A stretch of 64,000 nucleotides of DNA from Mesorhizobium sp. GTDB lineage: Bacteria > Pseudomonadota > Alphaproteobacteria > Rhizobiales > Rhizobiaceae. The DNA lies in the NCBI GenBank assembly GCA_004963905.1, contig SUGL01000032.1, positions 1 through 64,000 of the forward strand. The letters are read 5' to 3'. The first letter of the stretch is position 1, and every line of letters starts with the position of its first letter. Shown piece by piece: positions 16,946-25,652 of this stretch. The notes below the pieces were generated by a model, which was given only the letters and a program-made list of their open reading frames with translations, had not been told where the DNA came from and ran no database searches. The translations under genes and the position numbers were made by a program.

Positions 16946-17539
16946 ATGACAGACATTTCCCTGATCGACCGCCTGCTCGACGTGATCGAGCAAGACATCG
17001 TGCCGAAGACCGCCGAAGGCGTTGCCCGCGGCAACAAGCTGTTCGGCGCCGCGATCCTGAGAAAGGGCAACCACTCGCTGGTTCTCGCCGAGACCAACAA
17101 CGAGATCGAGAATCCGCTCTGGCACGGCGAGGTGCATTGCCTGAAGCGCTTCTACGAGATGCCCAAGGCCGAGCGTGTCGAGACCAAGGACGCGCTGTTC
17201 CTCGCCACGCACGAGCCGTGCTCGCTCTGCCTGTCGGCGATCACCTGGACCGGCTTCGACAATTTCTACTACCTCTTCAGCCACGAGGATTCGCGAGACA
17301 GTTTTGCCATCCCGCATGACCTCAAGATCCTGAAGGAGGTCTTCACCCTCGACCCCGGCGGCTACAACGCCGAGAACGCCTATTGGAAGAGCTTTTCCAT
17401 CCGAAAGCTGGTGCGCGCCTTGCCCGAAGCCGAGCGCAAGCGGCTGGAGGCAAGAATCGGCAGGATTTCGGCGCGCTACGATGAGCTGTCCGGCGCCTAT
17501 CAGGCGAGCAAGGGCGACAACGACATTCCGTTGAACTGA
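16946..17539 (+). CDS. CDA-superfamily nucleobase/nucleoside deaminase of unknown substrate
   Basis: The 197-residue protein shows a cytidine/deoxycytidylate deaminase fold signature: HGEVHCLKRF near residue 56 and HEPCSLCLSAI near 87, giving the His, the proton-shuttling Glu and two Cys of the zinc site. The usual alanine between His and Glu is glycine here. An aromatic-rich segment (WTGFDNFYYLFSHED) follows. It is longer than TadA or GuaD-type CDA deaminases because of a helical C-terminal part. It is the last gene of puuE-uraD-allE-allA, 17 bp after allA, so a purine or ureide-related base is the likely substrate. This is inferred from context only. Confidence 0.72.
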   Translation: MTDISLIDRLLDVIEQDIVPKTAEGVARGNKLFGAAILRKGNHSLVLAETNNEIENPLWHGEVHCLKRFYEMPKAERVETKDALFLATHEPCSLCLSAITWTGFDNFYYLFSHEDSRDSFAIPHDLKILKEVFTLDPGGYNAENAYWKSFSIRKLVRALPEAERKRLEARIGRISARYDELSGAYQASKGDNDIPLN

Positions 17540-17561
17540 GCTGGAGTTCCTCGTCTTGTGT

Positions 17562-17580
17562 TGCCACCTTTATGGTGGCA
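17562..17580. promoter_or_regulatory. Candidate MqsA operator in the mqsRA promoter
   Basis: TGCCACC-TTTAT-GGTGGCA is a perfect 7-bp inverted repeat 10 bp upstream of mqsR. It resembles the ACCT-spacer-AGGT palindromes bound by E. coli MqsA. It sits between a possible -35 (TTGTGT, 17556-17561) and -10 (CATACT, 17579-17584), 17 bp apart, so binding would block RNA polymerase. The dyad is seen; operator function is inferred. Confidence 0.65.
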
Positions 17581-17590
17581 TACTTAGGCT

Positions 17591-17896
17591 ATGGAGAAGC
17601 GCAGACCCACTTACGATCTTGATGCGATCAGGACGACATTCGGGTCTGTCGATACATTGGCCATCACAACGTCAGCTCTGCGAGATGCGGTCGGTCTCGG
17701 TTTCGACCGCGCCGGCATTGTCGAGGTGATCGGCGGCATGACGCGGAAGATGTTCGTGAAATCGATGACGACCTTCGCGGATCATCGGGTCTGGCAAGAT
17801 GTCTATCATGTGCCGGCGCGCGACCTGCTTCTCTACGTGAAATTCCAGGCCGATGTCGTGACCGAATTCACGGTCATGGCATTCAAGGAGAAATGA
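17591..17896 (+). CDS. mqsR: MqsR-family mRNA interferase toxin
   Basis: The 101-residue protein aligns from end to end with E. coli MqsR. It shares the start MEKR, TTSAL near residue 27, the KSMTTFADHRVWQDVYH block (about 58-74) and the terminal FKEK. MqsR is a ribosome-independent RNase that cuts mRNA mainly at GCU. The gene lies upstream of its antitoxin, as in mqsRA and unlike most type II systems. The predicted -10 ends only 6 bp before the ATG, so the toxin message may be leaderless. Confidence 0.93.
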   Translation: MEKRRPTYDLDAIRTTFGSVDTLAITTSALRDAVGLGFDRAGIVEVIGGMTRKMFVKSMTTFADHRVWQDVYHVPARDLLLYVKFQADVVTEFTVMAFKEK

Positions 17897-17897
17897 C

Positions 17898-18308
17898 ATG
17901 GCGAGAGAAACCAGTGAAACCATGATCTCTCCGGAAACCGGGGAGACACTGACGCGCGGCGTGCGTCCCTTCACCGTGGCCTACAAGGGCGAGAGTTTGG
18001 TTGTCGACCTGCCGGGATACTATCCGGCTTCGCAAGGGGAAGGTGTGCATGTCGGGGACGATATGGCCGCCGTCGATGCCGCCCTTCGCGTCCTCAAGGA
18101 AAGGATTGATGGGGTGCCTGCGCCTGAAACCATCCGGCGCATGCGCACCAAACTCAAACTGTCGCAGCGCGAGGCGGGGTCTCTCTTCAAAGTCGGCGAG
18201 AACGCCTTCGACAAGTATGAAAGGGGGCTGATCGAGCCAAGCGGCCCCACCATTCAGCTTATGACCCTGTTGGAGCGGCACCCGGAACTGCTGGACGAAT
18301 TGCGATAG
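17898..18308 (+). CDS. mqsA: MqsA-like antitoxin lacking the zinc-binding cysteines
   Basis: The 136-residue protein has the MqsA layout. Residues about 8-60 match the N-terminal toxin-binding domain (RPFTVAYKGESLVVDLPGYY) and residues about 75-136 a helix-turn-helix that aligns with E. coli MqsA (MRTKLKLSQREAGSLFKVGENAFDKYERG, then LLERHPELLDELR). The four zinc cysteines of E. coli MqsA are replaced: CPVC corresponds to SPET and CVHC to PASQ. No cysteine remains in the protein. It starts 1 bp after the mqsR stop, with AAGGAG inside the toxin gene, so toxin and antitoxin are coupled. The protein should bind both MqsR and the upstream palindrome. Confidence 0.9.
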   Translation: MARETSETMISPETGETLTRGVRPFTVAYKGESLVVDLPGYYPASQGEGVHVGDDMAAVDAALRVLKERIDGVPAPETIRRMRTKLKLSQREAGSLFKVGENAFDKYERGLIEPSGPTIQLMTLLERHPELLDELR

Positions 18309-18378
18309 CAGCCCAGGTCGCATTTTTTGATGCTCCAGTCGCGAATGGCGATTGAAAGTGGCCACGGCGCGGAGCGTT

Positions 18379-20373
18379 ATGCGGCCCATGAAAACCGTCA
18401 CCGAATTCCCCCGCAAGGTCGTCGAATTTCCCGATATGGGCATCGTCATGCCCGACGGCTGCCGGCTGTCGGCGCGCATCTGGATGCCTGAGGACGCGGC
18501 GAACGATCCGGTGCCCGCGATCCTCGAGCACCTGCCCTACCGCAAGCGCGACGGCACCATCTTCCGGGATCAGCTGACGCATCCCTATTTCGCCGGCCAC
18601 GGCTATGCCTCGATCCGCGTCGACATGCGCGGCAACGGCGATTCCGAAGGGCTGATGGACGACGAATATTCCGAGCAGGAATTGCAGGACGCCTGCGAGG
18701 TCATCGCCTGGGCGGCCGCGCAGCCCTGGTGCAACGGCAATGTCGGCATGATGGGCATCTCCTGGGGCGGCTTCAATTGCCTGCAGGTGGCGGCCAAGCA
18801 GCCGCCGGCGCTGAAGGCGGTTATCAGCCTGTGCTCGACTGTCGACCGCTATGCCGACGACATCCATTACAAGGGCGGCTGCTTGCTCTTGGAGAATTTC
18901 GGCTGGGCCTCGACGATGCTCTCCTATTCGTCGCGGCCGCCGGATCCGGAAATTGCCGGCGGCAACCGCTGGCGCGACCTTTGGCTCAGCCGGCTGGAGA
19001 ACCAGCCCTTCCTTCTGCCGCTCTGGCTCAGCCACCAGCATCGCGACGCCTACTGGAAACGCGGCTCGATCTGCGAGGATTTTTCCGCCGTTCATGCGGC
19101 CGTGCTGTCGATCGGCGGCTGGCATGACGGGTACCGCAACACGATCTCCAACCTCGTCACCAACATCCAGTCGCCGGTCAAAGGCATCGTCGGCCCCTGG
19201 ATCCACAAATACCCGCATTATGCCGGCCCCCAGCCGGCCATCGGCTTCCTGCAGGAAGCGCTGCGCTGGTGGGATCGCTGGCTGAAGGGTGCGGCGACCG
19301 GCGTCGAGACCGACCCCGACTACCGCGCCTATGTGATGGACAGCGTGCGGCCAGCCCGCTGGCACCCGGAGCGGCCGGGCCGCTGGATTGCGGAACAAGA
19401 ATGGCCGTCGTCCAACATCAAGGTGCAAACGATCGACCTCATTCCGGGGGGCGCCAAGCCTTCGATAGTGGCCACGCCGCAAAACTGCGGACTGGCCGGA
19501 GGCGAGTATTTTCCTTTCACCTTCGGCCCGGAGCTGCCGGGCGACCAGCGCCCCGACGACGCGCTTTCGGTCTGCTTCGACCAAGCCGAACTCGGGGAGG
19601 CGATCGACATCGTCGGAGCGCCGGAGCTCGAGGTTCAGGTTGCCTCGGACCGCCCCCAGGCCAACATTGCGGTGCGGCTCTGCGACGTCCATCCCGACGG
19701 CGCCTCGGAGCTGATCTCCTACGGCGTGCTCAACCTCGCGCATCGCAAGTCGCATGAATTCCCCGAAGCGCTGGTTCCGGGCGAGACGGTTTCGGCCCGC
19801 GTCGCGCTCGACCAGTGCGCCTACCGGGTGCCGGCCGGCCATCGGCTGCGGGTCGCCGTTTCCAGTGCTTATTGGCCAATGATCTGGCCTTCGCCGGAGC
19901 CGGTGACGCTCAAGCTGTCGGCGGCGACGCTCGAGCTGCCGCTGCGCCCGTTGGCAAAGGGCGACGAGGTCTCCTTCGCCGAACCGGAAGGCGCCACCCC
20001 CTGGGCGACCGAGACGACCAGGCCTGCCAACTCAGAACGGCACGTCGACCGCAACGAGAAGACCGGCGTCGTCACGCTTTCAATAACCGACGATTTCGGC
20101 GAGGTAAGGGACCTTGCCCATGGGCTCGTCCATGGCAGTATCGTCAGGGAGACCTGGGCGATCCATCCCGACGATCCGCTGTCGGCCACCGGCAGAACCC
20201 ATTGGACGCAGACCTTCTTGCGAAACGAATGGTCGGTACGGACCGAAACCTTCGCCGACATGCGCTGCGACGCGCAGAATTTCATCCTGAGCGCCAGAAT
20301 CGAGGCCTATGAGGGCGACAAGCTGGTGTTCGAGCGCGATTTCAAACAGGCGATTCCCCGCGCTCTCGTCTGA
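18379..20373 (+). CDS. CocE/NonD-family (X-Pro dipeptidyl-peptidase S15-like) hydrolase
   Basis: The 664-residue protein has an alpha/beta-hydrolase domain followed by a beta-rich X-Pro dipeptidyl-peptidase C-terminal domain. The nucleophile elbow is GISWGG, the oxyanion-side motif is LEHLPYRKRDGT, and GPWIHKYPHY supplies the likely catalytic histidine. No signal peptide is evident. The start is ATG 18379 or 18388; GGAG lies just upstream. It precedes a peptide-type ABC transporter by 149 bp on the same strand, so it may hydrolyse an imported ester or peptide. The substrate is unknown. Confidence 0.85.
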   Translation: MRPMKTVTEFPRKVVEFPDMGIVMPDGCRLSARIWMPEDAANDPVPAILEHLPYRKRDGTIFRDQLTHPYFAGHGYASIRVDMRGNGDSEGLMDDEYSEQELQDACEVIAWAAAQPWCNGNVGMMGISWGGFNCLQVAAKQPPALKAVISLCSTVDRYADDIHYKGGCLLLENFGWASTMLSYSSRPPDPEIAGGNRWRDLWLSRLENQPFLLPLWLSHQHRDAYWKRGSICEDFSAVHAAVLSIGGWHDGYRNTISNLVTNIQSPVKGIVGPWIHKYPHYAGPQPAIGFLQEALRWWDRWLKGAATGVETDPDYRAYVMDSVRPARWHPERPGRWIAEQEWPSSNIKVQTIDLIPGGAKPSIVATPQNCGLAGGEYFPFTFGPELPGDQRPDDALSVCFDQAELGEAIDIVGAPELEVQVASDRPQANIAVRLCDVHPDGASELISYGVLNLAHRKSHEFPEALVPGETVSARVALDQCAYRVPAGHRLRVAVSSAYWPMIWPSPEPVTLKLSAATLELPLRPLAKGDEVSFAEPEGATPWATETTRPANSERHVDRNEKTGVVTLSITDDFGEVRDLAHGLVHGSIVRETWAIHPDDPLSATGRTHWTQTFLRNEWSVRTETFADMRCDAQNFILSARIEAYEGDKLVFERDFKQAIPRALV

Positions 20374-20522
20374 GCGCTGGCAAGATTGGTCCAAGTGCGA
20401 CGCGCCATTTACGCCACGGCATGTCGCATTCGGTCTTGCCTGTGGCTTTCCCTTACGGTCATTATCTCCTCCAAGAAGCAAGAAACGACCGCAAGGTCGA
20501 ACCATCAGAGTGAGGAACCATA

Positions 20523-22109
20523 ATGTCTAAAGAACTCGAATATCTCAGCCGTCGCGTCGCATCCGGCAAGCTCAGCCGTCGCGACTTCCTTGGCCGCGCC
20601 GCCGCGCTCGGCGTCGCGGCACCCTTCGCCAATTCGCTGCTTTCGAGCGCGGCCCGCGCCGCCGGCCCGGTCAAGGGCGGCACGCTGAAGGCCGGCCTGG
20701 TCGGCGGTGAATCCACCAACAGCCTCGATCCGGCGCTGATGATGACGCAGGTGCCCTTCGCCTTCGGCAAGTGCTGGGGCGAAATGATCGTCGAGCTTTC
20801 GCCCGACGGCAAGCTCGAGAACCGCATCGCCGAGGAGATCGGCTCGTCGGACGACGCCAAGGTCTGGACGCTGAAGATCCGCGACGGCGTCGAATTCCAC
20901 AACGGCAAGACCGTGACTGCCGAGGACGTCGCCGCGACGCTCGAACGTCATTCGGACGAGAAGTCGAAGTCCGGCGCGCTGGGCTACATGAAAGGCATCG
21001 AGACCATCAAGGCCAGCGGCAAGGAAGTGGTGCTGACGCTCAAGGAGCCGAACGCCGACCTTCCCTATCTGCTCAGCGACTATCACCTGATCGTCCAGCC
21101 GAATGGCGGCAAGGACAAGCCCGATGCCGGCATCGGCGCCGGTCCCTACAAGGTCAAGGTCAACGAGCCCGGCGTGCGCCATGTCGGCGAGCGGTTCGCC
21201 AATTACTGGCAGGGCGACAAGATGGGCCATGCCGACCAGATCGAAGTCGTCGTCATCAACGACGCGACGGCGCGCACGGCCGCCTTGCAGGGCGGCCAGG
21301 TCAACATGATCAACCGCGTCGAGCCGAAGATCGTCGACCTGATCAAGCGCGTGCCGGGCGTCACCATCCGCAACCACTCCGGTCCCGGCCACTACGTGTT
21401 CATCATGCACTGCAACACGGCGCCGTTCGACAACAACGACCTCAGGATGGCGCTGAAGCTGGCGATCGACCGCGAGGAGATGCTGAACAAGGTGCTGCGC
21501 GGCTACGGCTCGCTCGGCAACGACTTCCCTATCAATGCATCCTATCCGCTGTTCACCGAGATCGAGCAGCGCAAATACGATCCGGACAAGGCCAAGTTCC
21601 ACTACAAGAAGTCGGGCCATGACGGCTCCATCCTGCTCCGGACCTCGGACGTGGCGTTCCCGGGCGCCGTCGACGCGGCACAGCTCTACCAGCAGAGCGC
21701 GGCCAAGGCCGGCATCAAGCTCGAGATCAAGCGCGAGCCGGGCGACGGCTACTGGAACGAGGTCTGGAACAAGCAGCCCTTCTGCGCCTCCTATTGGGGC
21801 GGACGCTCGACCCAGGACCAGATGTACTCGACCGCCTATCTGTCGTCGGCCGACTGGAACGACACGCGTTTCAAGCGTCCGGACTTCGACAAGATGGTGC
21901 TTGCGGCGCGCGCAGAGCTCGATGAGGCCAAGCGCAAGCAGATGTACCACGACATGGCCGTCATGGTGCGCGACGAGGGCGGCCTGATCCTGCCGATGTT
22001 CAATCAGTTCATCGACGCCACGGGACCGAAAGTCGCGGGCTGGGTGGAGGATCCGCATCAGGAGCTTTGCAACGGCTACGCTTTGGCGAAGTGCTGGCTC
22101 GAAGCCTGA
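20523..22109 (+). CDS. Tat-exported peptide-type ABC transporter substrate-binding protein (family 5)
   Basis: The 528-residue protein is a DppA/OppA-like periplasmic binding protein. The N terminus has a twin-arginine signal, SRRDFLG at residues 18-24, a hydrophobic stretch, and a likely cleavage after ARA near residue 46. The mature part shows NSLDPALM, GVEFHNGKTVTAEDV and the family segment LRMALKLAIDREEMLNKVL. Use of Tat suggests folding before export. It leads a set of two permeases and a double ATPase with gaps of 16 and 13 bp and then a 1-bp overlap. Peptides, glycosides or other amphipathic substrates are all possible. Confidence 0.92.
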   Translation: MSKELEYLSRRVASGKLSRRDFLGRAAALGVAAPFANSLLSSAARAAGPVKGGTLKAGLVGGESTNSLDPALMMTQVPFAFGKCWGEMIVELSPDGKLENRIAEEIGSSDDAKVWTLKIRDGVEFHNGKTVTAEDVAATLERHSDEKSKSGALGYMKGIETIKASGKEVVLTLKEPNADLPYLLSDYHLIVQPNGGKDKPDAGIGAGPYKVKVNEPGVRHVGERFANYWQGDKMGHADQIEVVVINDATARTAALQGGQVNMINRVEPKIVDLIKRVPGVTIRNHSGPGHYVFIMHCNTAPFDNNDLRMALKLAIDREEMLNKVLRGYGSLGNDFPINASYPLFTEIEQRKYDPDKAKFHYKKSGHDGSILLRTSDVAFPGAVDAAQLYQQSAAKAGIKLEIKREPGDGYWNEVWNKQPFCASYWGGRSTQDQMYSTAYLSSADWNDTRFKRPDFDKMVLAARAELDEAKRKQMYHDMAVMVRDEGGLILPMFNQFIDATGPKVAGWVEDPHQELCNGYALAKCWLEA

Positions 22110-22125
22110 GCACGGCCTTGCGGAG

Positions 22126-23085
22126 ATGTCCTCACCCATCGTGAAACTGGTGGCCCAGCGCATTGCGCTGGGCATCCTCCTTCTGCTGGCCGTTTCGGTC
22201 CTGATCTTCGCCGGTACGCAGATCCTGCCCGGCGATGTCGCGCAAGCCATTCTCGGACAATCGGCGACGCCGGAGTCGCTGGCCAACCTGCGCGAGCAGC
22301 TCGGGCTCAACCAGCCCGCCTATATCCGCTACTTCCACTGGCTGGGCGGAGTGCTCACCGGCGACCTCGGCACGGCCATGTCGAGCGGGCAGGACATCGC
22401 GACGTCGATCAAGGAACGGCTGTGGAACACGCTGTTCCTGGCCTTCTGGGCGGCGATCGTCGCCATTCCGCTGGCGATCACGCTGGGCCTTATCGCGGTT
22501 CGCTACCGCAATGGCTGGGTCGACAAGCTGATCTCCGGCGTGGCGCTCGCCTCGACCTCCTTCCCGGAGTTCTTCATCGGCTATCTGCTGGTCTTCTATT
22601 TCGCGGTCCAGCACCAGTGGTTCCCCGCGATCTCCACCGTCTATGACGGAATGTCTCTCGGCGAACGCCTGCAGGCGATCGCGCTGCCGGCGGCGGCTCT
22701 GACGCTCGTGGTGCTCGCCCACATGATGCGCATGACGCGCGCGGCGATCCTCAACGTTATGCAGTCGGCCTATGTCGAGACGGCGGAGCTCAAGGGGCTC
22801 TCGGCCTTCGCCGTCATCCGCAAGCATGCGTTCCCGAATGCGATCGCGCCGATCATCAACGTCGTGATGCTGAACCTCGCCTACCTGGTGGTCGGCGTCG
22901 TCGTGGTCGAGGTGATTTTCGTATATCCGGGCATGGGGCAGTATCTCGTCGACCACGTCACCAAACGCGACGTTCCCGTCGTGCAGGCGGTCGGCCTGAT
23001 CTTCGCCGCCGTCTACATCAGCCTCAACATCATCGCGGACATCGCGGCGATCGTCGCCAATCCGCGACTCAGGCATCCGAAGTAG
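22126..23085 (+). CDS. ABC transporter permease, DppB-type
   Basis: The 319-residue inner-membrane protein matches DppB/OppB permeases. It shows an N-terminal hydrophobic span, the periplasmic LPGDVAQAILGQSATPESLANLR segment typical of the family, and the cytoplasmic EAA-like loop near YVETAELKGLSAFAVIRKHAFPNA. It pairs with the next gene to form the channel. Confidence 0.93.
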   Translation: MSSPIVKLVAQRIALGILLLLAVSVLIFAGTQILPGDVAQAILGQSATPESLANLREQLGLNQPAYIRYFHWLGGVLTGDLGTAMSSGQDIATSIKERLWNTLFLAFWAAIVAIPLAITLGLIAVRYRNGWVDKLISGVALASTSFPEFFIGYLLVFYFAVQHQWFPAISTVYDGMSLGERLQAIALPAAALTLVVLAHMMRMTRAAILNVMQSAYVETAELKGLSAFAVIRKHAFPNAIAPIINVVMLNLAYLVVGVVVVEVIFVYPGMGQYLVDHVTKRDVPVVQAVGLIFAAVYISLNIIADIAAIVANPRLRHPK

Positions 23086-23098
23086 AGGGGCGGCGGAC

Positions 23099-23923
23099 AT
23101 GCTCGACATCAGACGCATTCCCCTGCCCTCGCTGCTCGGCCTGGTGCTGACGGGGCTGTTCGTGCTGGCGGCAATCTTCGCGCCGCTGATCGCGCCGCAC
23201 GGCAATGGCGAGATCGTCGGCGATGTCTGGGAGCCGATGTCGTCGGCGCATTGGCTGGGCACCGACAATCTCGGCCGGGATCTATTGTCCCGCATGATCT
23301 ACGGCGCGCGCATCACGCTGTTCATCGCGGTGCTGGCGACGGCGCTGTCCTTCTCGCTCGGCGCCATCCTCGGCTTCTCGGCGGCGGTGTTCGGCGGCTG
23401 GTACGACACGATCCTGTCGCGTCTCGTCGATCTCCTGATGTCGATCCCGACCCTGATCATGGGCCTGGTCGTGCTGTCGGTGCTGCCGTCCAACCTGGTG
23501 ACGCTGATCCTGGTCATGGGCATCCTCGATTCGACCCGCGTCTATCGCCTGTCGCGCGCGGTGGCGGTCGACATCAACGTCATGGACTATGTCGAAGCCG
23601 CCAAGCTGCGCGGCGAAGGCAGCGGCTGGATCATCTTCCGCGAGATCCTGCCCAACGCGCTGTCGCCGCTGGTCTCGGAACTCGGCCTGCGCTTCATCTA
23701 TGCCGTGCTTTTCCTGTCGACGCTCTCCTTCCTCGGCCTCGGCGTGCAGCCGCCGGACGCCGACTGGGGCGGCATGGTGAAGGAAAACAAGGACGGCATC
23801 GTCTTCGGCATTCCGGCGGCGCTCATCCCGGCCGCGGCGATCGCGGCCCTGGCGATCTCCGTCAACCTCGTCGCCGACTGGGTGCTCAACCGCACGACCA
23901 GCCTGAAGGGAGGGCGCGGGTAA
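23099..23923 (+). CDS. ABC transporter permease, DppC-type
   Basis: The 274-residue inner-membrane protein matches DppC/OppC. The SSAHWLGTDNLGRDLLSRMIYGAR motif after the first span is diagnostic, and VEAAKLRGEGSGWIIFREILPN is the EAA loop that contacts the ATPase. The TAA stop overlaps the ATG of the ATPase gene by one base. Confidence 0.93.
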   Translation: MLDIRRIPLPSLLGLVLTGLFVLAAIFAPLIAPHGNGEIVGDVWEPMSSAHWLGTDNLGRDLLSRMIYGARITLFIAVLATALSFSLGAILGFSAAVFGGWYDTILSRLVDLLMSIPTLIMGLVVLSVLPSNLVTLILVMGILDSTRVYRLSRAVAVDINVMDYVEAAKLRGEGSGWIIFREILPNALSPLVSELGLRFIYAVLFLSTLSFLGLGVQPPDADWGGMVKENKDGIVFGIPAALIPAAAIAALAISVNLVADWVLNRTTSLKGGRG

Positions 23924-25578
23924 TGGCTGACAGCAAAGCGAATTCCGGCCGGCTCCTCGACATCCGCAATCTGCGCATCGAGGCGACCGTCTACCCGCCC
24001 GGCGAGGCGCCGAAGACCATCACCCTGGTTCACGACGTCTCGCTGACGCTGGAGAAGGGCAAGGTGCTCGGCCTGATCGGCGAGTCCGGCGCCGGCAAGT
24101 CGACCATCGGCCTGTCGTCGATGGGCTACGGCCGCGGCGGCGTACGCATCACCGGCGGCGAGGTCATCCTCAACGGCCGCGACATCCTGAAAGGCGGCAA
24201 GGACGGCTTGCGCAGGCTGCGCGGCCGCGAGGTCTGCTATGTCGCGCAGTCGGCGGCGGCGGCCTTCAATCCGGCGCACCGGCTGATGGATCAGGTGGTG
24301 GAGGCCGCGCTCCTGCACGGCACCGCGACCCGGGCCGAGGCCGAGAAACGCGCCGTCGCGCTGTTCAAGAAGCTCAGCCTGCCCAATCCCGAAATCATCG
24401 GCGAGCGCTTCCCGCATCAGGTCTCCGGCGGCCAGCTGCAGCGCGTGATGACGGCGATGGCGCTCTGCTCCGAGCCTGACCTGATCGTCTTCGACGAGCC
24501 GACCACGGCGCTCGACGTGACGACGCAGATCGACGTGCTGGCGGCGATCAAGGACGCCATCCGCGACACCCATGTCGCGGCTCTATACATCACCCACGAC
24601 CTCGCCGTGGTCGCGCAGGTATCGGACGAGATCATGGTGCTGCGCCATGGCCGGCTGGTCGAATGGGGCGGCACGCGCCAGATCATCAAGGAGCCGCGCC
24701 AGGAATACACCAACGCACTCGTCTCCGTGCATGAGATCGAGCACCAGGAGCAACAGCCCGGCACGACACCGATGCTTTCGGTGAAGAACGTGACGGCCGC
24801 CTATGGCGGCGGCCACGTCAAGGTGCTGAAGAACGTCTCGGTCGATATCCATCCGGGCCAGACGCTGGCCGTCGTCGGCGAGAGCGGTTCCGGCAAATCG
24901 ACGCTGGCGCGCGCCATCACGGGACTGCTGCCGCCGGAGCAAGGCAGCGTCGTCTTCGACGGCCGCACGCTCGCCAACCGGCTGGCCGACCGGCCGAAGG
25001 AAGACCTGCGCCAATTGCAGATGATCTACCAGATGGCCGACGTGGCGATGAACCCGCGCCAGACCGTGGGCACCATCATCGGCCGGCCGCTGGAGTTCTA
25101 TTTCGGCATGAAAGGCCGCGAGCGCGACAAGCGCGTCGCCGAGCTGCTCGATGAGATCGAGATGGGCAAGGGCTTCGTCGACCGCTATCCGGCCGAGCTT
25201 TCCGGCGGCCAGAAGCAGCGCGTCTGCATCGCCCGCTCGCTCGCCGCCAAGCCGAAGCTGATCATCTGCGACGAGGTGACGTCGGCGCTCGACCCGCTGG
25301 TCGCGCACGGCATCCTCAAGCTGCTCCTCAATTTGCAGCAGATCGAGAAGGTGGCCTATCTCTTCATCACCCATGATCTTGCTACGGTGAAGTCGATCGC
25401 CGACTCCATCGCGGTGATGTATCGCGGCGAGGTGGTGCGCTACGGCTCCAAGAGCAAAGTGCTGACGCCGCCCTTCGACGCCTATACCGATCTTCTGTTG
25501 TCCTCCGTCCCGGAAATGGAGATCGGCTGGCTGGAGAAGGCGATCGCGGGCCGCCGCATGGAGAGCGCCGGCAACTAG
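23923..25578 (+). CDS. Dual-domain peptide-type ABC transporter ATPase (DppD-DppF fusion)
   Basis: The 551-residue protein has two complete nucleotide-binding domains. Domain 1 has Walker A GESGAGKST (near residue 48), signature VSGGQLQR and Walker B IVFDEPTTALD. Domain 2 has GESGSGKST (near 320), LSGGQKQR and IICDEVTSALD. Both energise the DppBC-type channel. The ATG at 23923 overlaps the permease stop; open sequence before it is in another frame of the permease gene. A fused DppDF is common for this subfamily. Confidence 0.93.
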   Translation: MADSKANSGRLLDIRNLRIEATVYPPGEAPKTITLVHDVSLTLEKGKVLGLIGESGAGKSTIGLSSMGYGRGGVRITGGEVILNGRDILKGGKDGLRRLRGREVCYVAQSAAAAFNPAHRLMDQVVEAALLHGTATRAEAEKRAVALFKKLSLPNPEIIGERFPHQVSGGQLQRVMTAMALCSEPDLIVFDEPTTALDVTTQIDVLAAIKDAIRDTHVAALYITHDLAVVAQVSDEIMVLRHGRLVEWGGTRQIIKEPRQEYTNALVSVHEIEHQEQQPGTTPMLSVKNVTAAYGGGHVKVLKNVSVDIHPGQTLAVVGESGSGKSTLARAITGLLPPEQGSVVFDGRTLANRLADRPKEDLRQLQMIYQMADVAMNPRQTVGTIIGRPLEFYFGMKGRERDKRVAELLDEIEMGKGFVDRYPAELSGGQKQRVCIARSLAAKPKLIICDEVTSALDPLVAHGILKLLLNLQQIEKVAYLFITHDLATVKSIADSIAVMYRGEVVRYGSKSKVLTPPFDAYTDLLLSSVPEMEIGWLEKAIAGRRMESAGN

Positions 25579-25652
25579 GGCTTCCTCCTCTTTGCGCTTG
25601 CGGGCTGGGCCGGATCGGCCTAGCCCGATGCTGATCTCTCCCGCAAGACCGC

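Noticed and set aside
20505..22310. Long minus-strand open frame (about 601 codons) opposite the ABC binding protein
   Set aside because: The plus strand encodes a clear Tat-exported family 5 binding protein, and the minus frame has no motif.
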